Assembly (NCBI GenBank): GCA_036939355.1
Contig: JALLAP010000860.1
Location: forward strand, 1 to 17,460
Length of the DNA stretch: 17,460 bases
Source: Thalassiosira profunda
Taxonomy: Eukaryota; Bacillariophyta; Thalassiosirophyceae; Thalassiosirales; Thalassiosiraceae
Direction of reading: 5' to 3'
Made by a program: the position numbers and the translations under genes. How positions within the stretch are numbered: the stretch's first letter is position 1; every line of letters begins with the position of its first letter. Below the pieces are notes generated by a model. That model made no database searches. It saw nothing but the letters and a program-made list of their open reading frames with translations, and was not told the DNA's origin. Below are positions 15,756 through 17,460 of this stretch, piece after piece.

Positions 15756-17460
15756 ATGGTCCCGCTCGCAGCGCTTCGGCTCGCCTTCCTGTTATTCTTT
15801 GCGGCGATATTTGTCGCGTCAGGCTTCGCCTTCAATGGCTGCGCTAGCGCTATTGGAAAGCCTGGCGCGTTCACTGCAACTCATCATACGCATCAGCGAG
15901 TTGGCAATTGTGGTTCGTCGTTGCCATCACACAAACAGCCATCCTCTGACCACACACATGGCGATGGCAGCCTCTACGGGGGAAAGACCCTGTCGGCGAA
16001 GCAAGTGCTCAGCCCCGACTTGTACTTTGGCCCGGGCGCCCCGCTGCCGCCATCAGAGTCAGATGTCGTCAGAGGGGAGACGGTGCCCCTCTCGGCCGGC
16101 CTGCAGCTGCTCGTCAAATCGATAGAGAGCATTCTCGTGGTTGATGCTTCCTCTGGCAATACATCGATATTAGACCATCTGGACGGGATGAGCATACTGC
16201 GAATCGAGCAAAAGATATCGGCCGTTCACTCCGTCGATCCATTATGTTGGCTGCACGCGCAACAAAGGGTGGTGGACAACCTGCGCCGAAAATTGCAATC
16301 CAGTCCAACGAAAGGGGATGGAACACTGCCAGTAATTTACTTCGGCGACGCAGAAGGGCACGTGGAGGCCGCAGCACTGGGCAAAGCGTCGCCGGCGTAT
16401 TCCGACACGTGGGATCCATTTTCGGGGAAGCGAATATGGGACGACGTCAATGGAAATACCGGGAATGGAGATGCCGAACGAAGACCGCACATGTTCAAGG
16501 AAAGCGAACTGCCGATGGGGGCGAGGGTATACGGGGGGTCGCGCTTCGATTGGGAGCACTATCATCGTAAGATGCAGAAAGATCCATACAGCAATGAAGG
16601 ATCGGGGAGTGACGATTGGGATGGATTCGGCGGGGACGGGGGAGGGTTTTGGATCCTCCCGGCGGTGGAGCTGCGAAGGGAGACTGTTGCAATAGGGGAC
16701 AGCGCAGCCGGGACAAAATCAGTGACGCTGGCTGTCCATCTGCACAACCTGTCTCCACCCTCATTTGCCGGCCACGGCGAAGGCCGACAAGAACATCATC
16801 GCCAGGGCTGGAAAAGTGCCGCGTCGCATGTCATGTCCATATTGCGGGAGCTATCAGATCAGCTGTCTCCGGCCGTGCCCTGCACCACCCTGCCTCCGGT
16901 ATTGACGAGGAAAGAATCGTCAGGAAAGGGAGAAGGTGGGGAAGACTTGGGCCTTTCGTTCGAGCGGGGCGTCACAGAGGCGTTGAATCAGATTCAGTCT
17001 AGTGAAGATTCCTCCCCAAACAATCTACGGAAAGTGGTGTTGGCGCGGAAAGTGGACCTCAACCTCGGCGCGTCCGTCAGTGGATTGGACGTACTCATGA
17101 GAATGAAATTTGGTGGGCACATTGGCCACTTGTTTTACATGAATCCTGGGGATGGTCAGGAGAAAGGCATGGCGCGAAGTAGAGAGTTTCTCGGGTGTAC
17201 GCCGGAACGTCTGTTTCGAGTCAATGGTTTTGGACACGACAGAATGGTGACGTCAGAAGCCCTCGCTGGCACCAGGATACGTGGCCTCACTCCCGCTGCA
17301 GACAACGAACTACTGCGGGAGCTCCTGTCGTCGAAGAAAGACATGATGGAGAATGAAATTACGGGCCAATTCATCAGGGAAGCCCTCCTCGAGTTGGAGG
17401 AGAACGGTTGGCTTGAGAAGAACAAGGATGATTTGCTGGCGTCGTATGACATGAAAGGCA
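15756..17460 (+). CDS. ICS: Plastid isochorismate synthase (partial; possibly front of a PHYLLO fusion)
   Basis: Converts chorismate to isochorismate, the first step of phylloquinone (vitamin K1) synthesis. The frame is open from ATG 15756 to the right edge (568 residues so far). The N-terminus (MVPLAALRLAFLLFFAAIF, then VASGFAF) is a signal peptide with an ASAFAP-like junction, so plastid import is likely. A MenF-type chorismate-binding domain follows: YGGSRFDWEHY (G260-D265), FWILPAVEL (F298), KVVLARKV (K426, probable general base), FLGCTPERLF, SEALAGTRIRG (E501, probable general acid) and SSKKDMMENEI. The GxG and final metal-site Glu motifs lie beyond base 17460. There is a long loop of about 110 residues between FWILPAVEL and KVVLAR, and a His/Ser-rich stretch after the leader. 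In plants and diatoms this enzyme can be fused to MenD, MenC and MenH (PHYLLO); whether that applies cannot be seen here. Confidence 0.93.
   Translation, partial: MVPLAALRLAFLLFFAAIFVASGFAFNGCASAIGKPGAFTATHHTHQRVGNCGSSLPSHKQPSSDHTHGDGSLYGGKTLSAKQVLSPDLYFGPGAPLPPSESDVVRGETVPLSAGLQLLVKSIESILVVDASSGNTSILDHLDGMSILRIEQKISAVHSVDPLCWLHAQQRVVDNLRRKLQSSPTKGDGTLPVIYFGDAEGHVEAAALGKASPAYSDTWDPFSGKRIWDDVNGNTGNGDAERRPHMFKESELPMGARVYGGSRFDWEHYHRKMQKDPYSNEGSGSDDWDGFGGDGGGFWILPAVELRRETVAIGDSAAGTKSVTLAVHLHNLSPPSFAGHGEGRQEHHRQGWKSAASHVMSILRELSDQLSPAVPCTTLPPVLTRKESSGKGEGGEDLGLSFERGVTEALNQIQSSEDSSPNNLRKVVLARKVDLNLGASVSGLDVLMRMKFGGHIGHLFYMNPGDGQEKGMARSREFLGCTPERLFRVNGFGHDRMVTSEALAGTRIRGLTPAADNELLRELLSSKKDMMENEITGQFIREALLELEENGWLEKNKDDLLASYDMKG

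Overview
The window looks like nuclear DNA from a photosynthetic stramenopile, most likely a diatom. Three lines of evidence support this. Three predicted proteins (a possible fourth is weaker) start with a signal peptide ending in an 'A-F' type junction, the ASAFAP-like bipartite plastid leader of algae with complex plastids. All five introns I can resolve are short (81-117 bp) with an identical GTGAGT donor. The first metal-binding domain of the copper ATPase carries a CxxxC site (MMCQKNC) that I associate with stramenopile enzymes. Genes are compact and lie on both strands.

Layout. 1-3096 (-): three exons of a P1B-type copper ATPase, running off the left edge and broken by a one-N assembly join with a 72-bp duplication. 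3746-4594 (+): secreted protein made of three six-cysteine repeats. 4973-6334 (-): two-exon, plastid-targeted EXECUTER-like protein. 7116-8120 (+): plastid PAP/fibrillin. 8203-10002 (-): single-pass membrane protein with a predicted beta-propeller. 10028-10218: a 31-bp tandem repeat directly followed by a 110-bp foldback with perfect 30-bp arms. 10776-12361 (+): three-exon family II (DHH/DHHA2) inorganic pyrophosphatase. 12714-13661 (+): protein of unknown function, perhaps organellar. 14189-15382 (+): leucine-rich-repeat protein. 15756-17460 (+, continues right): plastid isochorismate synthase, the entry enzyme of phylloquinone synthesis, possibly the front of a PHYLLO fusion.

How they fit together. 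There is no operon logic. Several genes nevertheless share a plastid theme: singlet-oxygen type signalling (EXECUTER-like), thylakoid lipid bodies (fibrillin), phylloquinone synthesis (isochorismate synthase) and possibly copper delivery. The EXECUTER-like and fibrillin genes are head to head across one 781-bp region. I see no phage, CRISPR, toxin-antitoxin or defence system. The least explained items are the tandem-repeat/foldback block, the triple-repeat cysteine-rich protein, the unknown protein at 12714, and an over-represented AATTGCAA octamer found next to several start codons.
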